In this document: positions 26,966 to 37,556 of the stretch, in pieces | Layout of the letters: each line of letters starts with the position of its first letter | Position numbering within the stretch: the stretch's first letter is position 1 | Assembly: GCA_016708845.1 (NCBI GenBank) | Contig: JADJFB010000025.1 | Coordinates: forward strand, 17,694-81,693 | Direction: 5' to 3' | DNA: 64,000 nt | From: Bacteroidota bacterium | Lineage (GTDB): Bacteria; Bacteroidota; Bacteroidia; B-17B0; Aurantibacillaceae | Made by a program: the position numbers and the translations under genes | The notes under the pieces: model-generated | Database searches by the model: none | What the model saw: the letters and a program-made list of their open reading frames with translations, nothing else | Told to the model about the DNA's origin: nothing

Positions 26966-28434
26966 ATGCAAAACATCAAAACACGATTCATCGCTAATAT
27001 CATTTTCTTTTGTTTGATATATGCCTTGATGTTTTATGTGGTTGCCCGAGCAGTGAGTTTGGTCATGACACATGATGAGGCCTATTCTTTTTACAATGTA
27101 AAACATTTTTGGTATGTAGAAACCTTGTGTACTGGCAATACACATTGGTTTAATTTTTTAGCCATAAAAGCATCGTTATTATTGGGTTTAGAAAAAGCAA
27201 GTCAGTTACGATGGTTCAGTGTTTTTTCAGCAGGTGTGTTTTTAACCAGTGCTTATTTTTGGATTAAAAGTTTAAAAGATTTTCCTACTAAGTTTTTTGC
27301 TTTTGCAATCGCTTTATTAAATCCATTTTTAATTGATTATTTGGGGTTAGCGCGTGGTTACGCCGCTGGCTTAATGTTTGAAAGCTTAGCGCTTATTTGT
27401 GTGAGCATCGCCATTAAAAATAGTAATCTATCTGCTGGTAAGTCAAAAAGAAATGTGGCAACACTATCTCTATTTTTTGCAGGCATGGCAGCCATTGCCA
27501 ATTTTAATTTCTTTTATTTTTTTGCGGCTTTTAGTATAATTTATTTCTATCGTTTTCATTTAAAGCAAGGACTAGAATTCATTAAACAAAAACTATTTTA
27601 TATAGAATGGATTTATGCCTTAGCAATTGCATGGCTGGTGTTACGTGCATTGAAGTTTATGACCGAATGCTCAAACGATATTGGTGATTATGGAGGCGAG
27701 GAATTGGTGACTTCAGTTTTGCAGGGATGATTGACACACATATATATGGTAAATTTCATACAAATGCATTGCAACTCTTAGCTTATTTATTTTTTGTAGT
27801 ATTTTTTGGAACGTCATTGTACGGCATCCTTGCATTTAAAAAACATAAAATAGTTTGGTATAGATTATCGTCAAGTCTTTTGCTATTGATGTTTGCCTTG
27901 ATGATTATTAATAAATGGTGTTTTGATGTGTTATATCCAACTTACCGAACCTGCTTAATGCTTTATCCATTAATTGCCTTAGTATTAGTAGGTTTTGTGA
28001 GTTCTATGGTCACCAAAAATAAAATAAAAACAATAGCGCTTTATACTTGTACGGCTGTTATTGCCATTCATTTTATAAGCACCATTAATTTCAGTAAAAC
28101 CTTTGATTATTATCAGCAAGAAGATTCTAAATTGTGTTTTGATTATCTAAAAAGCATTGGGGCTAAGAAGGTCGGTTTAACAGGTGAGTTATATGGAGTT
28201 TACCGAAACTATTATCAAATGACGCAGCACTATAAATATCCTTTTGCCGCAGAGCAACTCAATACACAAGTGGTTTTAAGAGACAATTACGACGCTCATA
28301 AAATTAAAGAGTATGAATATTTAGTATTATTTCCACCTTATAATATGAGCTTTTATAAAAATCAAGGTATTCGTCTCAAAGGAATGAAGTATTTCAGAAG
28401 GACAGGGACTTTGGTGATGAGAGTTATCTTGTAA
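26966..28434 (+). pseudogene. polytopic membrane protein (glycosyltransferase-39-like topology), frameshifted
   Basis: About 489 residues when mended, with eight or more hydrophobic helices. An early periplasmic-loop motif, VMTHDEAYSF, resembles the D-E pair of GT-C glycosyltransferases (ArnT/PMT type), and a DYLGLARGYAAG loop follows. The C-terminal soluble part (about 370-489) has no known motif. The T-run at 27717-27720 is one base short: with five Ts the chain reads VTSVFAGMIDTHIYGKF straight through. I infer a lipid-linked-sugar-dependent mannosyl/arabinosyltransferase-like protein with low certainty. There are no neighbouring glycan genes to support a substrate. Confidence 0.55.
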
Positions 28435-28509
28435 ACTGTCCAAAATCAGCTCAAAAATCTTATAAACAATCGGTTGAAAAGTACGTTACTTAAGAGATAG
28501 GAATTTCCT

Positions 28510-28517
28510 TAAATTTG
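28510..28517 (+). promoter_or_regulatory. candidate -7 promoter element for gcvP
   Basis: TAAATTTG matches TAnnTTTG exactly and is followed by TACC, 25 bases before the gcvP ATG at 28542. The -33 motif is weak. Confidence 0.45.
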
Positions 28518-28541
28518 TACCTCTTAAAAAACATATTATAT

Positions 28542-31403
28542 ATGACTACTGATAAATTTGTTTCCCGTCATAACGGTCCACGCGAAAATGAAATTAAACA
28601 AATGTTGGCCAAAATTGGCGTTTCATCTGTTGATGAATTAATTAGCCAAACAGTGCCAGCAGGCATTCGTTTAAAACAACCATTGCGTGTAGCGCCAGCT
28701 ATGAGCGAGTATCAATACTCTAAGCATTTAAAAGCTTTAGGTAAAAAAAACAAGGTGTTTCGTTCTTATATTGGTTTAGGGTATTACAACAACATTTTAC
28801 CAGCAGTTATTCAACGTAACATATTAGAAAATCCAGGTTGGTACACAGCTTACACGCCTTACCAAGCTGAGATTGCGCAAGGACGTTTAGAAGCGATTTT
28901 AAATTTCCAAACCATGGTAATGGATTTAACTGCGATGCCAATTGCTAATGCCTCTTTATTAGATGAAGCAACAGCTGCTGCCGAAGCATTATTTATGTTT
29001 TACAGTAACCGTAGCAAAGCAAAAATTGCCAATGGTGGAAATAAATTTTTTGTAAGTAGTACGGTTTTTCCACAAACGATTGATGTAGTAAGAACACGTG
29101 CAGTACCTTATAGCATTGAATTAGTTATTGGTGATGCTAATACAGTATCATTAGATGATTCGTTCTTTGGAGCTTTAATTCAATATCCAGATATTAATGG
29201 TGAAGCAAACGATTACAAAACATTTGTAGCGAATGCACATGCTAAAGAAGTTCAAGTGGTTGTGGCTACTGATTTATTAGCTTTAGCTTTATTAACTCCT
29301 CCAGGCGAGTGGGGTGCTGATTGTGTGGTAGGTAACTCTCAACGTTTTGGTGTGCCATTAGGTTATGGTGGACCTCACGCAGCTTTCTTTACTTGTAAAG
29401 AAGATTACAAGCGTTTAATTCCAGGACGTATCATTGGTGTATCTATTGATGCAGAAGGAAATCCGGCATTGCGTATGGCTTTGCAAACGCGTGAGCAACA
29501 TATCAAACGTGATAAAGCAACATCTAATATTTGTACTGCACAAGCCTTATTAGCGATTATGGCTAGTATGTATGCAGTCTACCACGGTCAAGAAGGTATT
29601 AAAGCCATTGCACAAAGTGTACACAATGCGACCAACTCTGTTGCTGAAGCATTAAAAGGATTAGGATTAAACGTTAAAACAAAATTATATTTCGACACCA
29701 TTATTGTAGAATGCGATGCTGCTAAAGTAATTGCTGCAGCTGAGGCTAAAGAAATTAATTTCCGTTTAGTAGATGCTAAACATGTTGGTATTTCCTTAGA
29801 TCAAACGATTGAACAAAATGATTTAAATGATATCGTTTCTGTTTTTGCGAATGCAGCTAAAGAAGTAACTTATAAAGCATCAACCCTAATTTCTTCGTCA
29901 AACTTAAAACGTACGTCAGCATATTTAACTCATCCAACTTTCAACTCTTATCATAGTGAAAGTGAAATGATGCGTTATATTAAGCGTTTAGAAAATAAAG
30001 ATTTATCATTAGTTCATTCGATGATTTCTTTAGGATCTTGTACAATGAAATTAAATGCAGCCTCTGAATTATTGCCTTTAACTTGGCCAGAGTTTGCAAG
30101 CATTCATCCATTTGTTCCCGTTAATCAAGCACAAGGTTATGCTGAGTTAATTGAACAATTAAATAAAGATTTATCCGAAATCACAGGGTTTGCTCGTATG
30201 AGTTTTCAGCCAAACTCTGGTGCTCAAGGTGAGTACGCAGGTTTAATGGTTATCAGAGCTTATCATATTGCTAATGGAAATGCGCACCGTAACGTTGCAT
30301 TAATTCCATCGTCTGCACATGGTACTAATCCTGCATCAGCAGCTATGGCAGGTATGAAAATCGTAATCTCTAAATGTGATGAAAAAGGAAATATTGATTT
30401 TGCTGATTTAAAAGAAAAAGCAGAATTACATAAAGATAATTTATCATGTTTAATGGTAACATATCCATCAACTCATGGTGTATACGAAGAATCCATTACT
30501 GACATTACTAAATTAATTCACGATAATGGTGGATTAGTTTATATGGACGGTGCTAACATGAATGCACAAGTTGGCTTAACTTCTCCTGGTAATATTGGTG
30601 CAGATGTGTGTCACTTAAACTTACACAAAACATTTGCTATTCCTCATGGTGGTGGCGGGCCCGGCATGGGACCAATTGGTGTGGTAGAAAAATTAGTTCC
30701 TTTCTTGCCTTCACATACAATTGTTAACACAAGTGGAGATAAAGGGATTACTGCAGTTTCTGCAGCTCCTTATGGAAGTGCCTTAATTTTATTAATCTCT
30801 TACGGTTATATTAAAATGTTAGGTGGTGAAGGTTTAAAACAAGCAACTGAGATAGCTATTTTAAATGCAAACTACATGAAAGAGTTGTTATCAGCTTCTT
30901 ACAAAATTTTATATACTGGTAAAAACGGACGTTGTGCGCATGAGATGATTTTAGATTGTAACGAATTTAAAATGGCATCTGGTGTTGAGGTGGCGGATAT
31001 GGCAAAACGTTTAATGGATTATGGTTTCCATGCACCAACGGTTGCTTTCCCAGTTGTAAATACCTTAATGGTAGAACCAACAGAATCTGAATCAAAAGCA
31101 GAATTAGATCGTTTTTGTGAAGCGATGATTTCTATTCGTAAAGAAATACAAGAAATTATTGACGGCAAATATGATAAAACAGATAACGTTATTAAAAATG
31201 CACCACACACTTGTAAATTAGTGGTGGCTGATGATTGGAAAAAACCATACTCTCGTCAAAAAGCAGCATATCCATTACAATGGGTTGTAGCTAATAAATT
31301 TTGGCCAAGTGTTGCTAAAGTTGATAGTGCTTATGGCGATAGAAATTTAGTGTGTTCTTGTGCGCCAATTGAAGCTTATATGGAAGAAGCGGTAAACGCT
31401 TAG
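28542..31403 (+). CDS. gcvP: glycine dehydrogenase (aminomethyl-transferring), P-protein
   Basis: 953 residues from ATG 28542 (MTTDKFVSRHNGPRENE). An ATG-less extension upstream overlaps the promoter. This is the single-chain PLP enzyme of the glycine cleavage system that decarboxylates glycine and passes the aminomethyl group to H-protein. The N-terminal half is the structural copy and the C-terminal half holds the PLP lysine in LNLHKTFAIPHGGGGPG (about residues 691-707). SLGSCTMKLNAASEL, just past mid-chain, is a further family hallmark. No gcvT or gcvH is in the window, as is usual for Bacteroidetes, where the genes are scattered. Followed by a terminator, so probably monocistronic. Confidence 0.96.
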   Translation: MTTDKFVSRHNGPRENEIKQMLAKIGVSSVDELISQTVPAGIRLKQPLRVAPAMSEYQYSKHLKALGKKNKVFRSYIGLGYYNNILPAVIQRNILENPGWYTAYTPYQAEIAQGRLEAILNFQTMVMDLTAMPIANASLLDEATAAAEALFMFYSNRSKAKIANGGNKFFVSSTVFPQTIDVVRTRAVPYSIELVIGDANTVSLDDSFFGALIQYPDINGEANDYKTFVANAHAKEVQVVVATDLLALALLTPPGEWGADCVVGNSQRFGVPLGYGGPHAAFFTCKEDYKRLIPGRIIGVSIDAEGNPALRMALQTREQHIKRDKATSNICTAQALLAIMASMYAVYHGQEGIKAIAQSVHNATNSVAEALKGLGLNVKTKLYFDTIIVECDAAKVIAAAEAKEINFRLVDAKHVGISLDQTIEQNDLNDIVSVFANAAKEVTYKASTLISSSNLKRTSAYLTHPTFNSYHSESEMMRYIKRLENKDLSLVHSMISLGSCTMKLNAASELLPLTWPEFASIHPFVPVNQAQGYAELIEQLNKDLSEITGFARMSFQPNSGAQGEYAGLMVIRAYHIANGNAHRNVALIPSSAHGTNPASAAMAGMKIVISKCDEKGNIDFADLKEKAELHKDNLSCLMVTYPSTHGVYEESITDITKLIHDNGGLVYMDGANMNAQVGLTSPGNIGADVCHLNLHKTFAIPHGGGGPGMGPIGVVEKLVPFLPSHTIVNTSGDKGITAVSAAPYGSALILLISYGYIKMLGGEGLKQATEIAILNANYMKELLSASYKILYTGKNGRCAHEMILDCNEFKMASGVEVADMAKRLMDYGFHAPTVAFPVVNTLMVEPTESESKAELDRFCEAMISIRKEIQEIIDGKYDKTDNVIKNAPHTCKLVVADDWKKPYSRQKAAYPLQWVVANKFWPSVAKVDSAYGDRNLVCSCAPIEAYMEEAVNA

Positions 31404-31422
31404 TTCGTTTATTAATAAATTA

Positions 31423-31452
31423 AAAGTCTCGCAGAAATGCGGGACTTTTTTT
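31423..31452 (+). terminator. terminator after gcvP
   Basis: AAGTCTCGC, loop AGAAAT, GCGGGACTT then a T-run (one G-T pair in the stem), 20 bases past the stop. Confidence 0.88.
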
Positions 31453-31490
31453 ATTATATTTAGTTAGCTTTATTTTACTATTTAAATTGT

Positions 31491-32795
31491 ATGAAATTTA
31501 AACACTATATTTTCTTTTTTTTAGTTTTCAGTCTCTCGCAAGGATTCATATCGCAAGATAGAAAATTGGATAGTTTACTTAAGGTTGTGAGATCTCATCA
31601 AAATGACACGATTGGAGCAAAGATCTATAATAAAATTGGCGATTTGTATTTTTCAAAAGGCATTATTGATTCTGGATATTTTTACACAAAAAAGGCTTAT
31701 GCTATTTCTAGAACTTATAAGTTTACAAAGGGTCTTGCTTCATCATGTAACTATATAGGAAAGTATTTTAATTACGAGGGACAACAAGATTCTGCTATAC
31801 ACTATTTTTCGAAGGCGAAAGATTATTATGTATTGCTAAAAGATTCTGCTTTAGTTGCAGGCATGTATAATAACATGGGAGTGGTTTATAAATCTCATGG
31901 TAATATTCCAAAAACATTAGAATATTTTTTTCTTTCTTTAAAAATTAAAGAAAGGCTTCATGACACGATAGGAATTGCTAATTCATGTACAAATTTAGGT
32001 CAGCTTTATAGTTATGCTAATGATACAGTTAATGAAATAAAGTACCTTAAAAAGGCTCTTCATTTAAGAGAATTGATAAATGATGTTCCTGGCATTGCTA
32101 TTTCCAATATGGGCATTGGCTTATATTATCAAAAATTAAATCAACTTGATTTGGCATTGTCTTATTTAGAGAAAGGACTACAGCTAAGTGAAGAGATGGG
32201 AGATGAGGAGTCTATTGCTATTGGTTGTTATAATTTGGCAAATGTATACTATAAACAAAATAAGATAGATGAAAGCGTGAAGCTATATGAAAGAGCATTA
32301 GATCTTTCAAAAAAATATAATATTAAAGAAGGGATTGCTACTTGTTTACAAATACTTGGCGAGATTAGTTTTGAGAAACACGATACTAAAAAAGCTATTG
32401 CTTTATTAGAGGAAGCTTATTCTATTGCTCAAGAAATTGACCTCAAAGAGTTGTTACTTAATATTTCCGAGAAACTGAGTATTGCCTACAATGAAACAGG
32501 CGATTATAAAAAAGCGTTGTTATTTCATAAAACCTACACTTCTATTAAAGACAGTTTATTCAATCAAGAAAATATCAGAAAACTAACAAGTGAGGGCTTG
32601 AAGTATGAACACGAGAAAGAGAGGATTATTTTAGAAAAAGAACAGGAAAAGAAAGAAGCCATTGCTAAATCAGAATCCTTTAAAAAAGACTTAATCATTT
32701 ACGCGTCTGTTTTGTTCTTGATAGTTGTTTCAGTATTTAGCTTTATCATTCTTAATCGATTGAAGGAAAATAGGAAACAAAAAAACATCATTTAA
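31491..32795 (+). CDS. TPR-repeat membrane sensor, separated by an in-frame stop from its SpoIIE phosphatase domain
   Basis: 434 residues. Signal peptide (to about FISQD), six or seven tetratricopeptide repeats in the periplasm (about 40-350), a coiled-coil segment, one transmembrane helix (about 400-420) and the start of a cytoplasmic coiled coil (RLKENRKQKNII). In the two paralogues at 43535 and 45647 this coil leads directly into a SpoIIE-type PP2C phosphatase. Here a TAA (32793-32795) interrupts, but the next codons stay in the same frame (QQRNEM, then MIDSINYAKRIQ). So the split is a nonsense change, not a frameshift. A single G-to-T substitution (GAA to TAA) would explain it. Confidence 0.8.
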   Translation: MKFKHYIFFFLVFSLSQGFISQDRKLDSLLKVVRSHQNDTIGAKIYNKIGDLYFSKGIIDSGYFYTKKAYAISRTYKFTKGLASSCNYIGKYFNYEGQQDSAIHYFSKAKDYYVLLKDSALVAGMYNNMGVVYKSHGNIPKTLEYFFLSLKIKERLHDTIGIANSCTNLGQLYSYANDTVNEIKYLKKALHLRELINDVPGIAISNMGIGLYYQKLNQLDLALSYLEKGLQLSEEMGDEESIAIGCYNLANVYYKQNKIDESVKLYERALDLSKKYNIKEGIATCLQILGEISFEKHDTKKAIALLEEAYSIAQEIDLKELLLNISEKLSIAYNETGDYKKALLFHKTYTSIKDSLFNQENIRKLTSEGLKYEHEKERIILEKEQEKKEAIAKSESFKKDLIIYASVLFLIVVSVFSFIILNRLKENRKQKNII

Positions 32796-32810
32796 CAACA
32801 ACGTAATGAA

Positions 32811-33554
32811 ATGATTGATTCTATTAACTACGCCAAACGAATTCAGTTTGCATTATTAGCTCATCAAGATTTATTAAATGCCAATCTGCCTGAACATTTT
32901 GTGTTTTTTAAACCTAAAGATATAGTGAGTGGTGATTTTTATTGGGCAACAAAAAAAGATGATTATTTTTATTTGGCAGTTTGTGATAGTACTGGACATG
33001 GTGTTCCTGGAGCATTTATGAGTTTGCTTAACATCAGCTTTTTAAATGAAGCCATTAACGAAAAAAATATCACAGCACCTCACGAAGTATTAAATCATGT
33101 TCGTACTAGATTAATAGAAAATATAGATGGGGCTCAAGACGGAATGGACGGCATTTTACTGAAATTTAAAATTCCAAAAATTAACGAGCCTATTTCTTTT
33201 ATGGAATATGCAGCGGCTCATAATGCACCAATTTTAGTTCGTAATACAGAATTGATTTCATTAGGAAAAGATAAAATGCCAGTTGGAAAAGGGGAGCATT
33301 TGAATTCGTTTACATTACAATCTATTCAACTTGAAAAAGGCGATACACTGTATTTATATACAGATGGTTATGCTGATCAGTTTGGAGGTCCTAAAGGCAA
33401 AAAGTTCAAATACAAATTATTGAATCAGTTATTGTTATCGAATGTTAATGATACAATGTCTAAGCAAAAAGAGGTTTTAGATTCAACTATACACCATTGG
33501 CAGGGAAATTTAGAACAGGTGGATGATGTGTGTGTTCTTGGAATTAGAATTTAG
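32811..33554 (+). CDS. SpoIIE/PP2C-type serine phosphatase domain, downstream of the in-frame stop
   Basis: 247 residues from an ATG 15 bases after, and in frame with, the stop of the sensor half. The domain has all hallmarks: MIDSINYAKRIQ linker helix, PKDIVSGDFYW, AVCDSTGHGVPGAFMS, LYLYTDGYADQFGG and the C-terminal EQVDDVCVLGI. The metal-binding aspartates are in place, so it should be able to dephosphorylate phosphoserine/threonine proteins, in this class typically anti-sigma-factor antagonists. It may be translated independently from ATG 32811 as a soluble cytosolic phosphatase, by reinitiation, or not at all if the stop is an error and the natural product is a 687-residue fusion. Confidence 0.8.
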   Translation: MIDSINYAKRIQFALLAHQDLLNANLPEHFVFFKPKDIVSGDFYWATKKDDYFYLAVCDSTGHGVPGAFMSLLNISFLNEAINEKNITAPHEVLNHVRTRLIENIDGAQDGMDGILLKFKIPKINEPISFMEYAAAHNAPILVRNTELISLGKDKMPVGKGEHLNSFTLQSIQLEKGDTLYLYTDGYADQFGGPKGKKFKYKLLNQLLLSNVNDTMSKQKEVLDSTIHHWQGNLEQVDDVCVLGIRI

Positions 33555-33558
33555 TTTG

Positions 33559-35572
33559 TTATAAAGTTGGAATTGTTTCTGAAGAGGATATAATAAGTTT
33601 ATCTAAGTCGATAATTCCTTTTATCGAATGAAGTCTTAATGTATTTCCATGAATAATATTTGGAAGTTTTATTTTAAACCAAGTCCATTCACGTTTATTA
33701 GGAAGCTTTGTTATTAAAGGATTCTTATGAATATCCTTTATACTGTAACATAGTTTGCCATTTCCTCTATATTTTATCCATAAGTATTGAGTTTTCTCAA
33801 TAGAGTCTCTAATACAATATTTATAAGATGTGATTTTTTTATTTTCTAATCTAACAAAAGTTGTATAAGAAGTAAAGTCAGAATTATTTTTTATGTCTTC
33901 TGTGTAAATGACATTGTTAGATATCATTATATCTGAAACTTCTGCTTCAAAATAAAAATCTTTGCTCCAATAATCAGGATGTGCGTTTTCATGCCATTTA
34001 TCTAATTGATAGAATAGCGTTTTTCCTTCTAGAGCTTTCTCGTAAACATATACACTTCCTTGTTTTCTTATTTCAAAGGTTAGTTCTTGATTATTAAATT
34101 TAATGGTTACGTTTTTACTTTCTGGAATTTCTTTTGCTTCATTTGTAAAAGGTTGATAAGTGCCACATATAATATATTTTTCTTTTTGATTATGTTTTCT
34201 GATGGTAATTAATACATGTTTATCACTTGTTTTGAATGAAATGATAGGATTAGATTTTTCATCAAATAAAACATTTCCGTTTTTTAAAACGTCTTCGTAT
34301 CTGCTAGTTATTGCTTGTGCGTACGAGGGCATAACTGCTTGCCAAACCCAAGTGGAAGGATCATTAAATGGAGCAGATAAACTAAAGTAACCAACATAAT
34401 AAAATTCTGCTCCAACAACTGCTAAACTTTTGAGTAGGCCTAGCCATTGCGCTGGGCGTATATCATCTTGCTGTTTTTTCGACCATCCAGCAGCTACGAA
34501 AGGGCTAAATAGATAATCACCATCTTTTATCTCTTTTTTTCTTCCAGTTTCTATCCATTTCCATCCATGCCATGCACCCATCCAATCTTTCCAATTTTTT
34601 GGCCAGCGAGGATAAAAATCAGGAGTAGAATAATAAATTCCATTTACAGGAGTCATACATTTTTCATTACACTCCATTCAAATCTATCAATAGGACCGCC
34701 TTCTACTGCGTAAAAATTAAATTTTGTATTCTTCAATTCAGGAATTTCATTCATAAATGAAGATGAATAGGTATTACGAAGATGAAGTTTTTTAATTGCC
34801 ATAAATTCTTCCCAGCTTGCAATTCCCATTTCTAATTTTAATTTAATCATAGCGGAATCTTTTTTTAATGTTTTTAAAATCGAAACAGCTGGTGGCTCTT
34901 CTCCATTTTCATTTATTCTATTAATGGGCCTTTTGAGAAATTTTGTAATTTGTTCTAAATAGTATTTTTGAGTGTATCCATCAATTTGTACGATTGAGTC
35001 GGGAAGTGTTAATTTTAAAAGTTTGTTTTTTTCGTTTGCCGAGTCTAAATGGTAATAAAACGAACTGTGTAAATTTTTTTCTAAAATAATAGCATTTTTG
35101 TACTCGTATCCAGCTTTTTAGGCCTCACTTGAGTCCATAATGTGGTGACGTCCAAACTAACATTAGGGTATTTATTTGCTAAGTCAATATTCATTGGACA
35201 TCCTTTATTTAACGGTCCGGTAAATGCAGTGCCAGAATTCGTAATTACAATTCCATAATACCATGTTGTAATTAACTCTTCTTGTATTTTTGCAGCATTT
35301 ATTATAGCAGTGTTTGTTTTAATATTTGGCTGACCTTGCCCACCCATATAATTGGGGTCCATCCAGTTAAATAGACGTTGTAGGTTATGAGACGAAAAAT
35401 AGCGTGGCAATGGATAAGAATGTAACTGCTGAGAAACGGACAGTAACGAATTAGGATATCCCTTTGGATATTGAAGCGTATCAATTTGAAGTGTTGACTG
35501 GCTATAAGAATTTTTGCTTGTTAATATTAAACAGATGACTGAAAAATAGATGTATTTAATAATTCGTAGCAT
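33559..35572 (-). pseudogene. secreted protein of unknown function, two frameshifts
   Basis: About 671 residues once mended. A signal peptide ends at SKNSYSQ, followed by a Pro/Tyr/Asn-rich part (SSHNLQRLFNWMDPNYMGG). The C-terminal two thirds are aromatic-rich with PDFYPRWPKNWKDWMGAW, SPFVAAGWSKKQ, VGAEFYYVGYFSLSAPF and beta-rich segments. The composition and the YxGY/FSxxAPF stretches look like a TIM-barrel glycoside hydrolase followed by a carbohydrate-binding-like beta domain, but I cannot match a family. Breaks: five Ts at 35095-35099 and five Ts at 34660-34664 (plus strand), each one base short. Joining restores TSTKNAIILEKN and SVMKKCMTPVNGIYY. The gene ends 4 bases from the convergent phosphatase gene. 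Confidence 0.6.
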
Positions 35573-35614
35573 AATATTACAAATTTATCATTTTAATTTC
35601 TGTTTCTTTGCAAC

Positions 35615-36448
35615 ATGTCTCTTTTTATCACCTCATTAAATTCTGGAAGTAATGGTAATTGTTATTACGTTGGAAACGAACAAGAAGCCGTTTTGGTTGA
35701 TGTTGGTATTTCATGCAAGGAAGTGGAATTACGTATGACTCGTTTAAACTTATCTTTACATAAAGTAAAAGCTATTTTTATTTCACACGAACATGGCGAT
35801 CATATTAAAGGAGTGCAGACTTTATCAAAAAAATATAATCTACCTGTTTACATTACATCAGCTACATTAAATAATTCACATTTAGTTTTAGAAAATGTTT
35901 TAACAAAATCTTTTAAACCTTATGAAAAAATAATCGTTGGAAATTTAATTGTGACACCTTTTCCTAAACGTCATGACGCTTCTGATCCCTTTAGTTTTAT
36001 TGTAGAAGGTAATGGCATTAAAATTGGCGTGTTAACAGATATTGGATCAGCATGTGAACACGTGATTGATAATTTTAAACAATGCCATGCTGCTTTTTTA
36101 GAAGCTAATTACGACGAACATTTATTAGAGAAAGGTTCTTACCCATACCATTTAAAAAGCAGAATTAGAAGTGATAAAGGGCATTTATCAAACCGACAAG
36201 CTTTAGAATTATTTGTAAATCATAAACATCAATTGATGAGCCATTTGATTCTATCTCATCTCTCTAAGGATAATAATTGCCCTATGTTGGTGAAAGATAT
36301 ATTTACTCAGCATGCACAAAATACTCAAGTATTTGTTGCGTCTCGTTTAAAAGAAACAGACATATTTCATGTGACAGGTAATATATTAGCTGAAAAAAGA
36401 AGAACTGTGTTTAGAGGTGTTCAAACTACTTTATTTTTAAACGACTGA
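35615..36448 (+). CDS. metallo-beta-lactamase-fold hydrolase (WalJ/YycJ-like)
   Basis: 277 residues. Short N-terminal ITSLNSGSNGNCYYVG, then the zinc motif SHEHGDHIKG (about residues 57-66) and FPKRHDASDPFSF, LTDIGSACEHV and AFLEANYD, matching the YycJ/WalJ group. Family members have been linked to nuclease activity and DNA mismatch repair or cell-wall signalling, but no single reaction is settled. Cytoplasmic, no signal peptide. The 3' end overlaps the convergent S66 peptidase gene by 12 bases. Confidence 0.85.
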   Translation: MSLFITSLNSGSNGNCYYVGNEQEAVLVDVGISCKEVELRMTRLNLSLHKVKAIFISHEHGDHIKGVQTLSKKYNLPVYITSATLNNSHLVLENVLTKSFKPYEKIIVGNLIVTPFPKRHDASDPFSFIVEGNGIKIGVLTDIGSACEHVIDNFKQCHAAFLEANYDEHLLEKGSYPYHLKSRIRSDKGHLSNRQALELFVNHKHQLMSHLILSHLSKDNNCPMLVKDIFTQHAQNTQVFVASRLKETDIFHVTGNILAEKRRTVFRGVQTTLFLND

Positions 36449-37465
36449 GTTTTCGTCTAAAGAAATCGTCCCTTTTTCTGCATCCATGCTGGCTTTTATT
36501 CCAATAGGTACCGTTAATTTGTTTTCGATGTGCCCAATCATGGCTCCATAAAATGCCGGAATGCCAAGCGGTTGAATATGTTGTAATAACACCTCATGAA
36601 ATGTAAAAGATTTTAAGGGCTCTTCGGCTAAACATTTAGCAAATTTGCCAAATACAAATCCACTGATAGAATTTAAAATACCACTTAGTTTAAGTTGTGT
36701 TAACATTCTATCAATGCTATAAGGCTCTTCTTTTACTTCTTCTAAAAATAGTAGTTTGTTTTTCCAATCAGGTAAATAGCCGCTGCCTATTAATGATGAT
36801 AGAACGGTTAAGTTGCCGCCAACTAATTCGCCAGTTGCTTTTCCTGGGTTTATAATTACTGGCGCATTTTCAGTAGAGGGATTTTCAGGAAAATGAAAAG
36901 AGTTGGTTGTCATGGTTACATTGGTGAAAACAGATTTTGTAAAATCATTCCATCCCGAATTTCCAACTGGTCCGTGAAAAGTGATAAGTCCTGTTTTTGT
37001 TGTGATAGCAATTAATAGTGCTGTGATGTCGCTAAAGCCAATTAGTACTTTTGGATTTTTTTCAATTAATGTATAATCTATTTTGTCTAGCAATCTTGCG
37101 CAACCCCAGCCACCTTTCATGCAAAAAATTCCTTTTACTGTTTTGTCTGCAAATAACTCATTGAGTTCATTGGAACGTAATTCATCTGTTCCAGCAAAGT
37201 AGCCAAATTTTTCAGTTAAGGTTTTTCCATGAATCACATTAAAACCAAAGCTTTTTAAGATAGTAGTAAATGTTTCCACTTGTGTATCGTCCCACACAGC
37301 TCCTGCTGGAGAAGTAATTGCTACTGTATCTCCTGCTTTTAAAGCTGGAGGTTTTATTTTTCCTTTTTCAGAAATCAAATTTTGTGATAAAACTTCTGTC
37401 GGAGTAAATAAACTAGCCGCAGCTAATAATCCTGTGGATTTGATAAAATGACGGCGTGAATTCAT
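36437..37465 (-). CDS. Tat-exported LD-carboxypeptidase (peptidase S66)
   Basis: 342 residues. The N-terminus carries a twin-arginine signal (NSRRHFIKSTGLLAAASLF), so it would cross the membrane folded, consistent with tatA at 22933. The mature part is an S66 serine peptidase with VAITSPAG near the start, GGWGCARLLD, the nucleophile region GFSDITALL (about residues 141-149) and VGGNLTVLSSLIG. LdcA-type enzymes remove the terminal D-Ala from murein tetrapeptides; cytoplasmic enzymes recycle murein, and a periplasmic form would trim sacculus peptides. Typical length is 300-345 residues. Convergent 12-base overlap with the WalJ-like gene. Confidence 0.88.
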   Translation of the reverse strand: MNSRRHFIKSTGLLAAASLFTPTEVLSQNLISEKGKIKPPALKAGDTVAITSPAGAVWDDTQVETFTTILKSFGFNVIHGKTLTEKFGYFAGTDELRSNELNELFADKTVKGIFCMKGGWGCARLLDKIDYTLIEKNPKVLIGFSDITALLIAITTKTGLITFHGPVGNSGWNDFTKSVFTNVTMTTNSFHFPENPSTENAPVIINPGKATGELVGGNLTVLSSLIGSGYLPDWKNKLLFLEEVKEEPYSIDRMLTQLKLSGILNSISGFVFGKFAKCLAEEPLKSFTFHEVLLQHIQPLGIPAFYGAMIGHIENKLTVPIGIKASMDAEKGTISLDENSVV

Positions 37466-37556
37466 AACAGTTTATATAACATCAATGTATGAATAAATCG
37501 AAATCTTAACAAATGTGGAAAGTCTTTATAGTTTTTTATTTAGCTTTGAACCACAA

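Noticed and set aside
26966..27730. Two separate membrane-protein genes instead of one
   Set aside because: The frames join after one T with a sensible chain and no lipoprotein or signal start at the second ATG.
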